From: QQUD01 sp039029915 | Lineage (GTDB): Bacteria; Chloroflexota; Anaerolineae; Promineifilales; Promineifilaceae | Assembly: GCA_039029915.1 (NCBI GenBank) | Contig: JBCCFD010000211.1 | Span: 1-12,815, forward strand | Length of the DNA stretch: 12,815 nucleotides | Direction: 5' to 3' | Shown: positions 1-6,540 of the stretch, piece after piece | Layout: the number at the start of each line of letters is the position of its first letter | Position numbering within the stretch: the first letter of the stretch is position 1 | The notes under the pieces: generated by a model | Told to the model about the DNA's origin: nothing | Databases searched by the model: none | Seen by the model: only the letters and a program-made list of their open reading frames with translations | Program-made: the position numbers and the translations under genes

Positions 1-1
1 A

Positions 2-1486
2 TACGGCCGTGTTCGCAAAATCGCTTCTGTTTTATCTGCACATGGTGTTTGTTTAGGAGATACCGTGTCGGTCATGGGATTCAATACGCCAGAAACCTTT
101 GAGCTGCACTTTGCGGTGCCCATGATTGGGGCGGTTCTGCATGCGATAAACACCCGGCTTGATGCCAAAACGATTGCCTTTATGATGGCCCATGCCGAAA
201 CCAAGGTGCTGTTTACCGATCGGCAAGTGTCGCCAGTCATTTCGGACGCCTTAAGCATGGTGGAAAAACGGCCGTATGTCATCGATATTGACGATCCGCT
301 GGCCGTGGGCGGAGAGCTGCTGGGCGAAAAGAGCTATACCGACTTGCTTGATGAGGGAGACGAAAATTTTGCTTGGCAGCTGCCTGAGGATGAATGGCAG
401 GCGATTTCCCTCAACTACACGTCTGGTACAACCGGAAATCCTAAAGGGGTGGTTTACCATCATCGCGGGGCTTATTTGAACGCTACGAGCAACGCGTTGG
501 TTTGGGATTTGCCAAAACACCCCACTTATTTGTGGACATTACCGATGTTTCACTGCAATGGTTGGTGTTTTCCGTGGACATTAGCGGCCAAGACGGGCAC
601 AAATGTGTGTCTGCGGGCGGTAGATGTGACCCAAATTTATAACTTGATTGCTTCCGAAACGGTGACGCACTACTGCGGTGCCCCAATTGTCCATCAGATG
701 ATGGCTACAGCCCCGGCGGCGCTTCGGGCTCTGAAAAAGCATCCGGTGAAAGGACTCGTGGCTGGTGCGCCGCCCCCTGCCTCTGTTTTAGCAGCGATGG
801 CTGAGAATGGGTTTGACATTACGCACGTTTATGGTTTGACCGAGACGTATGGTCCAGCAGTCGTCTGCGAATGGCAAACGGAGTGGGCATCGCTATCTCA
901 AGCTGAGCAGGCGGATAAAAAAGCGCGCCAAGGTGTGACTTATCACATGCTTGAGGCGGTGGATGTGCTTGATCCGGAAACGATGGCGCCTGTCGAGGCA
1001 AACGGCCGTTCGATGGGTGAGGTCATGATGCGGGGTAATATTGTCATGAAAGGGTATCTTAAAAATCCAGCCGCTTCGGAAGAGGCGTTTGCTGGCGGCT
1101 GGTTCCACAGTGGCGATTTGGCGGTTAAGCATCCAGATGGCTACATTGAGCTAAAAGACCGCTCCAAGGATATCATTATTTCGGGGGGTGAAAACATCTC
1201 ATCAATCGAAGTTGAAAATGCCCTTTTTAAGCATCCTGCCGTGATGGATGCAGCCGTGGTGGCTAAAGCTGATGAAAAATGGGGCGAAACCCCCTGCGCC
1301 TTTGTCCAGCTCAAAGCGGGGGCTGACCCGGTTACTGAAGCGGACCTCATTCAATTTTTGCGTGATGAAATCGCCCATTTCAAAGTGCCCAAATATGTTG
1401 TGTTTGGTGAGTTGCCAAAAACATCAACTGGCAAAACGCAGAAGTTTAAATTGCGCGAACAGGCGCAGTCAGTTTCAAGAAATTGA
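2..1486 (+). CDS. AMP-forming acyl-CoA synthetase (partial, 5' end outside window)
   Basis: Adenylate-forming enzyme that activates a carboxylic acid with ATP and transfers the acyl group to CoA, probably a medium/long-chain fatty-acid-CoA ligase in the cytoplasm. The reading frame is open from base 2 and already reads as the family N-terminus (YGRVRKIASVLSAHGV), so the GTG at 65 is internal. About 494 residues are visible of a usual 530-550. ANL motifs appear in order: P-loop YTSGTTGNPKG (416-448), YGLTE (830-844), GWFHSGD (1097-1117), the KDRSKDIIISGGENISS hinge and loop (about 1154-1204), and PKTSTGK with the catalytic Lys at 1433-1435. The segment PMFHCNGWCFPW (541-576) is typical of the plant AAE / DmdB-like branch, so methylmercaptopropionate-CoA ligase is an alternative; the substrate cannot be read from sequence. 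It is followed on the same strand by a crotonase-like gene, but across a 415-bp spacer, so co-transcription is uncertain. Confidence 0.93.
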   Translation, partial: YGRVRKIASVLSAHGVCLGDTVSVMGFNTPETFELHFAVPMIGAVLHAINTRLDAKTIAFMMAHAETKVLFTDRQVSPVISDALSMVEKRPYVIDIDDPLAVGGELLGEKSYTDLLDEGDENFAWQLPEDEWQAISLNYTSGTTGNPKGVVYHHRGAYLNATSNALVWDLPKHPTYLWTLPMFHCNGWCFPWTLAAKTGTNVCLRAVDVTQIYNLIASETVTHYCGAPIVHQMMATAPAALRALKKHPVKGLVAGAPPPASVLAAMAENGFDITHVYGLTETYGPAVVCEWQTEWASLSQAEQADKKARQGVTYHMLEAVDVLDPETMAPVEANGRSMGEVMMRGNIVMKGYLKNPAASEEAFAGGWFHSGDLAVKHPDGYIELKDRSKDIIISGGENISSIEVENALFKHPAVMDAAVVAKADEKWGETPCAFVQLKAGADPVTEADLIQFLRDEIAHFKVPKYVVFGELPKTSTGKTQKFKLREQAQSVSRN

Positions 1487-1513
1487 TAAAATCGGAGTGA
1501 GGCAAAGAGACAG

Positions 1514-1550
1514 AGCATCTTCGATTTCCTCTGTGAAACTCTAAGATGCT
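1514..1550 (+). terminator. possible 3' hairpin after acyl-CoA synthetase
   Basis: AGCATCTT (1514-1521) pairs perfectly with AAGATGCT (1543-1550) around a 21-nt loop, 28 nt after the stop codon. A competing pairing, GAGCAT (1513-1518) with ATGCTC (1553-1558), is also possible. A T-rich stretch follows only from about 1560, too far for a classic intrinsic terminator, so this is a weak call. Confidence 0.3.
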
Positions 1551-1624
1551 TCATGCTCGGTATTGTTTTTGTTTGCGATGCAGCACTTGGCTACCAAAGG
1601 TTTTAAATACGTCTACTCTGGAAT

Positions 1625-1860
1625 AATTTAAATACATTGTTACAAAAATAAACTTTACTTTTGTGTCCTGTCGAGCGGGGCTAAATAAAAGCAGTCTCGG
1701 TCATAAGCTGAGTCGAGACATCTCGTCGTTAGAGAAGTGAACTCTACTTAATAGTCTTTTGGAGAGATGTCTCGACTCTCTAATTGATTGTTGTGTTAGT
1801 TGGCTTGATCCGCTCGACATGACATTATTAAAGGAACTTATGTAACAAAGTATTGAAATT
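1625..1860. repeat. 236-bp nested imperfect palindrome (MITE-like or long hairpin)
   Basis: Three pairs of arms are nested around one centre near 1743. The outer arms are 1625-1644 / 1841-1860 (18 of 20 match, containing TTGTTACA / TGTAACAA). The middle arms are 1664-1678 / 1810-1824 (14 of 15). The inner arms are 1710-1724 / 1764-1778 (GAGTCGAGACATCTC, 15 of 15). Exactly 31 unmatched bases separate middle and inner arms on both sides, and the central loop is 39 bp. No ORF or transposase lies inside. The element fills most of the 415-bp gap between the acyl-CoA synthetase and the crotonase-like gene and ends 41 bp before the ATG at 1902. It could be a MITE-type non-autonomous element, a structured leader or a dyad control region; I cannot tell which. 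The rest of the gap is AT-rich with no gene I can support. Confidence 0.7.
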
Positions 1861-1901
1861 TCTTATGCAATAAAACATTGAGTTTTTGAGAGGAAAGCCC
1901 T

Positions 1902-2690
1902 ATGGAAACAGTCCCCCAAGCAGTTGTTTTACGAGAAGATAAAGAGGGTGTTGCACACCTGTGGTTGAACCGCCCCAAACAGTACAATGCGATGTCGGAG
2001 GAAGTGCTCCATAGCTTGAATGAAGCGCTGGATGCCATTGCCACAGATGAGTCGATTCGCGTTGTTGTTTTGGGCGCAAAGGGCAAGGCGTTTTGCGCGG
2101 GTCATGACCTGAAACAGATGCGCGCTGAACCAAGTGAGGCATATTATAATGACCTCTTTTCGCTGTGTAGCTCAATGATGATGCGCATTAATCAGCTGCC
2201 TCAACCGGTGATTGCTCGGGTGCAGGGGTTGGCAACGGCGGCGGGATGCCAGCTGGTGGCAGCCTGCGATTTGGCGGTGGCGGCTGATTCGGCTCAGTTT
2301 GCCACGTCGGGAATTCGGTTTGGTTTATTTTGCTCAACCCCGGCCGTGGCGGTGGGTCGTAACGTGTCGCGCAAGAAGGCGATGGAGATGCTGTTGACGG
2401 GGGAGTTTATGGATGCTGAAACGGCCGCTTCTGAGGGTCTAATTAACAAAGCCGTGCCGGAAGCGGAGTTAGATACGGCCGTGCAAAATTTTGTTGATTC
2501 TATTATGGCAAAATCGGCCGTGGCTGTGCGCATGGGGAAAGAGATGTTTTATAAGCAAGATGAAATGGGGCTGGCTCAAGCGTATGAATATGCCAGCACG
2601 GTTATGGCCTGCAACATGATGGCTGAGGACGCCCTAGATGGTGTGCAAGCGTTTCTCGATAAGCGGACACCCGTTTGGAAACATCGGTAA
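1902..2690 (+). CDS. ECHDC3-like enoyl-CoA hydratase/isomerase family protein
   Basis: Crotonase-fold protein of 262 residues, the usual family length. The oxyanion-hole strands are visible as FCAGHDL (64-70) and ATAAGCQLVAACDLAVA (111-127). The block GLFCSTPAVAVGR (141-153) and the C-terminus AFLDKRTPVWKH resemble the mitochondrial ECHDC3 group, as remembered rather than searched. In ordinary enoyl-CoA hydratases two glutamates do the chemistry (GGGCEL and QPEI in the rat enzyme); here those positions are Gln117 and Gly137. A standard hydratase reaction is therefore doubtful. It may bind or modify an acyl-CoA in another way, and the true reaction is unknown. The ATG is supported by GAGAGGA at 1888-1894, 7 nt upstream. 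It follows the acyl-CoA synthetase on the same strand, separated by the palindromic element. Confidence 0.92.
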   Translation: METVPQAVVLREDKEGVAHLWLNRPKQYNAMSEEVLHSLNEALDAIATDESIRVVVLGAKGKAFCAGHDLKQMRAEPSEAYYNDLFSLCSSMMMRINQLPQPVIARVQGLATAAGCQLVAACDLAVAADSAQFATSGIRFGLFCSTPAVAVGRNVSRKKAMEMLLTGEFMDAETAASEGLINKAVPEAELDTAVQNFVDSIMAKSAVAVRMGKEMFYKQDEMGLAQAYEYASTVMACNMMAEDALDGVQAFLDKRTPVWKHR

Positions 2691-2727
2691 GAACGGAGAT
2701 GAGAGACGAGAGAAGAGTTCGCCTTTG

Positions 2728-2743
2728 GCTCATGCCCATGAGC
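2728..2743. other. short hairpin between convergent genes
   Basis: GCTCATG (2728-2734) and CATGAGC (2737-2743) form a 7-bp inverted repeat with a 2-nt spacer. It lies in the 143-bp gap between the convergent crotonase-like and FGE genes. No T-run follows on either strand, so it is a hairpin of unknown role, at best a Rho-assisted stop. The surrounding 2694-2785 is purine-rich on the plus strand. Confidence 0.35.
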
Positions 2744-2833
2744 GAGAGTGCAGAGTTAGAGGGAGGCATTTGAGGAGAGGATTTATATCTGCTTACTTTG
2801 GAACCCGGCTACTTTGCCACTCTTTACTTTTCA

Positions 2834-3775
2834 CTACTCACTCATAACCAGCCTAAACCCCATATGCCCCGTTGAGCTATCGGGAGTATTCGACGTTCGG
2901 GCACCCATGCGGTACCGATTGCAGTAGGAGCGATGGCAGAGATAAGACCCTCCTTTCATGACCTTGCCTTCCCCCATGGGAGGGCCTGTCGGGTTGTCTT
3001 TGGGGCCTTGAACATGATAGGTCGGATTGAACCAGTCGGAGCACCATTCCCACACGTTACCTGAGACATTGTAAAGACCAAACTTGTTTGGTTTAAAGCT
3101 TTTCGCGGGAGCCGTCCCTATAAAGCCATCAGACTGGCTGTTTTTTTCAGGAAACTTGCCCTGCCAAATATTGCACATGTGCTTGCCTTTTGGCGTGAGC
3201 GTGTCACCCCAAGGGTAACGAGCTTGGCTAAGACCACCACGGGCGGCAAACTCCCACTCCGCTTCAGTCGGAAGCCGTTTGCCAACCCAGTTCGCATAGG
3301 CGTTGGCATCGTTCCAAGAGACATGCACGACGGGATGCTCGTCCCGCTTGTCTAAATTAGAGTGTGGCCCTTCGGGATGCTGCCACGTTGCCCCAAAAAC
3401 CTGCCGCCACCAAGGTGCTGACTGGACGGCTCGGGTGGGAGGATGATCTTCTGGCAGAAATAGGTAAAAGACATAAGACCAGCCAAACTTTTCTGCCTCT
3501 GTTTGGTAGCCTGTCGCCGCTATAAACTTGGCAAACTCGGCATTGGTAACCGTATACGCATCAATCCAGAATGGGTTAACCTTAATTCTCCGAACTGGTC
3601 CTTCTCCATCGGATGGAAAAGATTTATCTTGACTGCCCATGAGAAATTCACCACCTTGGAGCTGAATCATATTTTGGCGATCGGGAGATTGGTGGATTGG
3701 TGGATTGGTGGATTGGTGGATTAGAGGATTAGAGGATTGATTGTCTCGTGAGGGTGCGCAGCAACTTTTGCTCAT
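2834..3775 (-). CDS. formylglycine-generating enzyme (SUMF1/FGE family)
   Basis: Oxidises a cysteine in the CxPxR motif of type I sulfatases to C-alpha-formylglycine, their catalytic residue. The protein has 313 residues. The FGE domain starts at about residue 36 with IQLQGGEFLMGS and continues through HPVVHVSWNDANAYANWVGKRLPTEAEWEFAARGG-type signatures to the C-terminus. The active-site pair is present as Cys280 and Cys285 in LCHRSYCNRYR, five apart as in human Cys336/Cys341. The ending SNTPDSSTGHMGFR also matches true FGEs rather than cysteine-less relatives such as EgtB. The N-terminus SKSCCAPSR recalls the cysteine pair in the N-terminal extension of SUMF1. Residues about 14-30 (NPLIHQST..NPPIHQS) come from an 8-bp tandem repeat. 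No Shine-Dalgarno is evident at the ATG (3775) or at the internal Met codon at 3670, so the start is uncertain. No sulfatase lies in the window. Confidence 0.92.
   Translation of the reverse strand: MSKSCCAPSRDNQSSNPLIHQSTNPPIHQSPDRQNMIQLQGGEFLMGSQDKSFPSDGEGPVRRIKVNPFWIDAYTVTNAEFAKFIAATGYQTEAEKFGWSYVFYLFLPEDHPPTRAVQSAPWWRQVFGATWQHPEGPHSNLDKRDEHPVVHVSWNDANAYANWVGKRLPTEAEWEFAARGGLSQARYPWGDTLTPKGKHMCNIWQGKFPEKNSQSDGFIGTAPAKSFKPNKFGLYNVSGNVWEWCSDWFNPTYHVQGPKDNPTGPPMGEGKVMKGGSYLCHRSYCNRYRMGARTSNTPDSSTGHMGFRLVMSE
3683..3738. repeat. 8-bp tandem repeat inside the FGE coding region
   Basis: Seven consecutive 8-bp units. A degenerate GGGAGATT (3683-3690) is followed by four exact GGTGGATT units (3691-3722) and two AGAGGATT units (3723-3738). 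On the coding strand the unit is AATCCACC. Because 8 is not a multiple of 3, three units encode an 8-residue peptide period (NPPIHQST), and loss or gain of one unit shifts the reading frame. It lies between the CC-containing N-terminus and the FGE domain. Confidence 0.9.
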
Positions 3776-3837
3776 TGGAAAAATGTAGCTCAGGCATCAA
3801 GAAACTGCAAATTATAATAAAGGGATGTTCCAAGAAT

Positions 3838-3875
3838 ATTGAGTCGGCGCACAGCATCCCGTACGCCGACTCAAT
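3838..3875 (-). terminator. strong hairpin just after the efflux operon
   Basis: ATTGAGTCGGCG (3838-3849) and CGCCGACTCAAT (3864-3875) form a perfect 12-bp stem with a 14-nt loop. On the minus strand it begins 6 nt after the stop codon (3884-3882) of the last operon gene. No clear U-tract follows (ATATTCTTGG), so it is either a non-canonical terminator or an mRNA 3'-end stabiliser. It also lies upstream of the FGE gene on the same strand and would separate the two transcription units. Confidence 0.55.
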
Positions 3876-3881
3876 GTCGCT

Positions 3882-4442
3882 CTATTGAGGTTCCGAAAAA
3901 ACAATGATCTCAGCAATGACGCGGTCACCGCGCTGTTCACCCCACACCTGGATATTGGCGCCCTCAGGCATGAGCTCAGGCTGGGAAACGGCCGTTATTT
4001 CCTGCTCTAGCGTCTGTTCTTTTGATTCTGAAGCCGTGAATTCAACTTCGGTGATATCACGATAAAACTGCGTATCCCGATTGGCTACCACTTCGATTTC
4101 AGGCCCGCTGTGCTCCACAGAGGTGCTGGTTTCCCCATTCACCACATTAACACTGACCGAAATTGACCCTGTACCGACAAAATAGCTGTTGTCCTCTTCT
4201 CGAACAAGGACGCCCCCTGTCACAGCGGGTCGATTGGGTAAATCTTCTGAGGGCAAAATAATGGTTCTTACCGTTACGGGACCCGATCCATCATCGGTAA
4301 CATCTTCAAAAACCATAGCTCCCGCTGGCAAGTCCTGCGTACCATTTTGAGCGGATAAGAGCTGAACGGCCGTAAATGCGCCCGCTCCCACAACGATCAA
4401 TAGGGCAAGACCAGCCATAATGTACAAAACTTTTCGATTCAT
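3882..4442 (-). CDS. membrane-anchored protein, last gene of efflux operon (DUF5666-like?)
   Basis: A 186-residue protein of unknown function. Residues 6-24 form one hydrophobic segment after a positively charged start (MNRKVLY), giving a signal anchor with the rest outside the membrane. The remainder is short beta-type segments rich in Val, Thr and Glu. The C-terminal IQVWGEQRGDRVIAEIIVF resembles the OB-like repeats of DUF5666 proteins, but this is recalled by eye, not searched. AAGGAAGG (4456-4449) sits 6 nt upstream of the ATG and supports this start. It is the fourth gene in line after an MFP, an ATPase and a permease. A 77-bp gap with a REP-like hairpin may lower its expression relative to the pump. 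A role as an accessory or substrate-sensing partner of the exporter is only inferred from position. Confidence 0.75.
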   Translation of the reverse strand: MNRKVLYIMAGLALLIVVGAGAFTAVQLLSAQNGTQDLPAGAMVFEDVTDDGSGPVTVRTIILPSEDLPNRPAVTGGVLVREEDNSYFVGTGSISVSVNVVNGETSTSVEHSGPEIEVVANRDTQFYRDITEVEFTASESKEQTLEQEITAVSQPELMPEGANIQVWGEQRGDRVIAEIIVFSEPQ

Positions 4443-4474
4443 TTTTAACCTTCCTTTGTATCTATATTTTAGGA

Positions 4475-4509
4475 GTTACGCACCCTGAGCCTGTCGAAGG
4501 GTACGTAAC
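4475..4509. repeat. REP-like hairpin with CCTGAGCCTGTCG core
   Basis: GTTACG-C-ACCCT (4475-4486) pairs with AGGGT-A-CGTAAC (4498-4509) with one internal mismatch. The loop contains the word CCTGAGCCTGTCGAAGG (4484-4500), familiar as an intergenic repeat in many bacterial genomes. It lies between the permease stop and the next gene of the operon. A related copy occurs at 7922-7955, upstream of the operon. Confidence 0.7.
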
Positions 4510-4519
4510 CCCTCGACTT

Positions 4520-5812
4520 TTACTCGTAGCGCAACGCCTCAATTGGATCGAGGCGCGATGCGCGGATTGCTGGATACAGCCCAAACAGCAGACCAATTAT
4601 TAAAGAGACGCCAAAGGCCAAAGGAATACTGTCTGGAGCTAGTAGCGCTACCCCTTGATTCAAATTGGCGACAAACGGGATGCTTAAAACGCCCAGGGCA
4701 ATGCCCAGCACGCCCCCTAAGCCACTAATCAAGATCGCTTCCAGCAGAAATTGATTGACGATATCCCGAGGCTGTGCCCCCACGGCCAAACGAACCCCTA
4801 TTTCTCGCGTTCGCTCAGTGACGCTAACTAACATCACATTCATAATGCCGATGCCCCCGACGACAAGAGACACAGTGGCCATTGCTGCCAGCAAAAAAGC
4901 AAACGTCCGCGCGGCCTGCTGCTGAGCGCCTAAGATGTCTTGGCGAGTCGTCATTTCAAAATCATCTTCCCACTCGCCAATGTCGTCTTTTTGAACGTCG
5001 TGTCGTTGGCGCAGGTACTCCACAATTTGCTGGCGGGCTGCAGACATTTGACTTTCGTCAGTGACGCGAGCCACAATCGTGACCGAAGGTTGCTCATCAA
5101 ATAGATTGCCAATCGCTGTACTAATGGGCATGTAAAATGACTCATTGGGCCTTGCCTGATTGCGCAGGGCTGGGTTGGTCACTTCTAGCTCAGTTAAGAC
5201 GCCAATCACCAAACATTTTTGGCGGTTTACCCAAACAATCTCTTCAAGTGGGTTGTCCCCCCCGAACAGTGATTCGGCCGTTTTTTTGCCCAACACACAA
5301 ACATCCGCATTTGACAGCACCTCGGCTGGGGTGAAGAAACGGCCGTTTGCAATAAACGCCTCTGTGTTCAATGATTGGTCATTTGGCCAATCAACAGGCT
5401 GTACATCTCCTTGCGCAGCGACCGTTTCTAAGCCGTCAAAGGTTGTGCCCGCAATTTGCATATCAATAACTTGAAAGTCGCGCCTGATTTTTCCTTGACC
5501 ACTAATTGACATAATAACCCGACTGACCATGGGCACCGTTTGCGGCATGTGAAGCCCATCTTCATACGAGAGCGGGTCCCCAACCGGCACAAAATCCCCT
5601 TGCTCCAGTCGTTCCTTCACGCTAATTTGCACCATATCGGCCCCAAGATTGCGAAAGTTTGCTTCCACCGCTGCCCGAGCGCCATTGCCTAAAGCCAGCA
5701 TGCTAATGACAGAGGCAACGCCAATCACGATGCCTAAGGTGGTTAGCACAGCCCGCAAAATATTGCTGCTGATGCCGGTAACGGCCGTTTGTACAGTTTT
5801 GAAAGGGGTCAT
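4520..5812 (-). CDS. ABC transporter permease, MacB/YknZ (FtsX) family
   Basis: Inner-membrane subunit of a type VII (MacB-like) ABC exporter, 430 residues. One N-terminal membrane segment at about 18-42 (AVLTTLGIVIGVASVISMLA) is followed by a long extracytoplasmic MacB_PCD domain (about 45-305). Three C-terminal segments follow (about 309-335, 358-384, 396-418), then the characteristic ending RASRLDPIEALRYE. The motif GGIGIMNVMLVSVTERTREIG is the classic FtsX-domain signature. The ATG at 5812 overlaps the ATPase stop by four bases (ATGA), which implies translational coupling. With the MFP and ATPase it forms a complete pump. In a single-membrane host this would be YknXYZ-like (peptides, toxins, antibiotics), with no TolC needed. 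The actual substrate is unknown. Confidence 0.95.
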   Translation of the reverse strand: MTPFKTVQTAVTGISSNILRAVLTTLGIVIGVASVISMLALGNGARAAVEANFRNLGADMVQISVKERLEQGDFVPVGDPLSYEDGLHMPQTVPMVSRVIMSISGQGKIRRDFQVIDMQIAGTTFDGLETVAAQGDVQPVDWPNDQSLNTEAFIANGRFFTPAEVLSNADVCVLGKKTAESLFGGDNPLEEIVWVNRQKCLVIGVLTELEVTNPALRNQARPNESFYMPISTAIGNLFDEQPSVTIVARVTDESQMSAARQQIVEYLRQRHDVQKDDIGEWEDDFEMTTRQDILGAQQQAARTFAFLLAAMATVSLVVGGIGIMNVMLVSVTERTREIGVRLAVGAQPRDIVNQFLLEAILISGLGGVLGIALGVLSIPFVANLNQGVALLAPDSIPLAFGVSLIIGLLFGLYPAIRASRLDPIEALRYE

Positions 5813-6540
5813 GATGACGCTTCCCCATGACTTTGACGGACAATTTCCCCATCCTGCATGTGCAAGATGGTGCCAGCTCGTTTGGCGACCTGCGCATCGT
5901 GGGTGACAAGAATAATCGTGCGGCCGTTTTGATTTAGCGTTGTCAACAGCGCTAGAATTTCATTCCCCGTATGGCTGTCTAAATTACCCGTTGGCTCATC
6001 CGCTAAAATGAGGGCTGGATCGGTCACCAGAGCACGCGCAATCGCAACCCGCTGTCGTTGCCCACCTGAAAGCTCAGTCGGTTTGTGCTGAACTCGTTCA
6101 GCTAGCCCTACGTGCTCTAGGGCAGCTTGGGCCATCTCTTTTTCACTGGCGCTGTTTTTACTGGGGGTGCCTTTGCTGTAGAGCAAGGGGAGCATAACGT
6201 TTTCTAGCGTACTCAGTCGGGGTAACAAATTAAATGATTGAAAGACAAATCCCAGATTTTGATTGCGGACGGTGGCTCTGGCTCGACGCGACAGCTGACC
6301 TACATCACGGCCGTTTAACAAATAACGGCCGTTTGTCGGGGTGTCTAAGCAGCCCAGCTGGTGCATCAACGTTGATTTACCGCTGCCTGATGGCCCCATA
6401 AGCGCAATAAACTGGCCGCTTGTGACCGCAAATGAGACCGCTCGTAGGGCATGAACAATGTCGTTCCCCATTTGATACTGTTTAGATAGCGACTTAACTT
6501 GAATAAGTGGAGGCGTGATTAATTCAGGGTTATTATTCAC
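5809..6540 (-). CDS. ABC transporter ATP-binding protein, MacB/LolD/YknY family
   Basis: Nucleotide-binding subunit that powers the adjacent permease. With the GTG at 6540 the protein has 243 residues. It shows Walker A GPSGSGKST (49-57), Q-loop Gln101 in FVFQSFNLLPRLS, signature LSGGQ (157-161), Walker B LILADEPTGNLD (177-188) and H-loop His214 in LVTHD. The sequence around Walker B and the short length fit the LolD/MacB group of stand-alone ATPases. I prefer this GTG because AGGAGG lies 6 nt upstream. An upstream in-frame GTG at 6561 would add seven residues but has no Shine-Dalgarno. The gene overlaps the MFP 3' end by 8 bp (29 bp with the longer start) and the permease by 4 bp. Confidence 0.95.
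   Translation of the reverse strand: MNNNPELITPPLIQVKSLSKQYQMGNDIVHALRAVSFAVTSGQFIALMGPSGSGKSTLMHQLGCLDTPTNGRYLLNGRDVGQLSRRARATVRNQNLGFVFQSFNLLPRLSTLENVMLPLLYSKGTPSKNSASEKEMAQAALEHVGLAERVQHKPTELSGGQRQRVAIARALVTDPALILADEPTGNLDSHTGNEILALLTTLNQNGRTIILVTHDAQVAKRAGTILHMQDGEIVRQSHGEASS

Noticed and set aside
251..1132. Several antisense ORFs opposite the acyl-CoA synthetase (and similar ones opposite other genes)
   Set aside because: They lie entirely within strongly supported genes, have no recognisable domains, and fit the codon pattern of shadow frames.
65..1486. GTG at 65 as the true start of the acyl-CoA synthetase
   Set aside because: The same frame is open back to base 2 and encodes recognisable family sequence (YGRVRKIASVLSAHGV), so the gene starts before the window.
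1625..1860. Complete insertion sequence
   Set aside because: Terminal inverted arms exist, but the 236 bp contain no transposase ORF and I see no clear target-site duplication.
1..2690. A DmdB/DmdD pair (methylmercaptopropionate degradation)
   Set aside because: The ligase motif is compatible with DmdB, but the crotonase-like partner lacks the catalytic glutamates expected in DmdD and looks like ECHDC3.
3683..3738. CRISPR-like array
   Set aside because: The units are only 8 bp and directly adjacent with no spacers, so this is a microsatellite-type tandem repeat.
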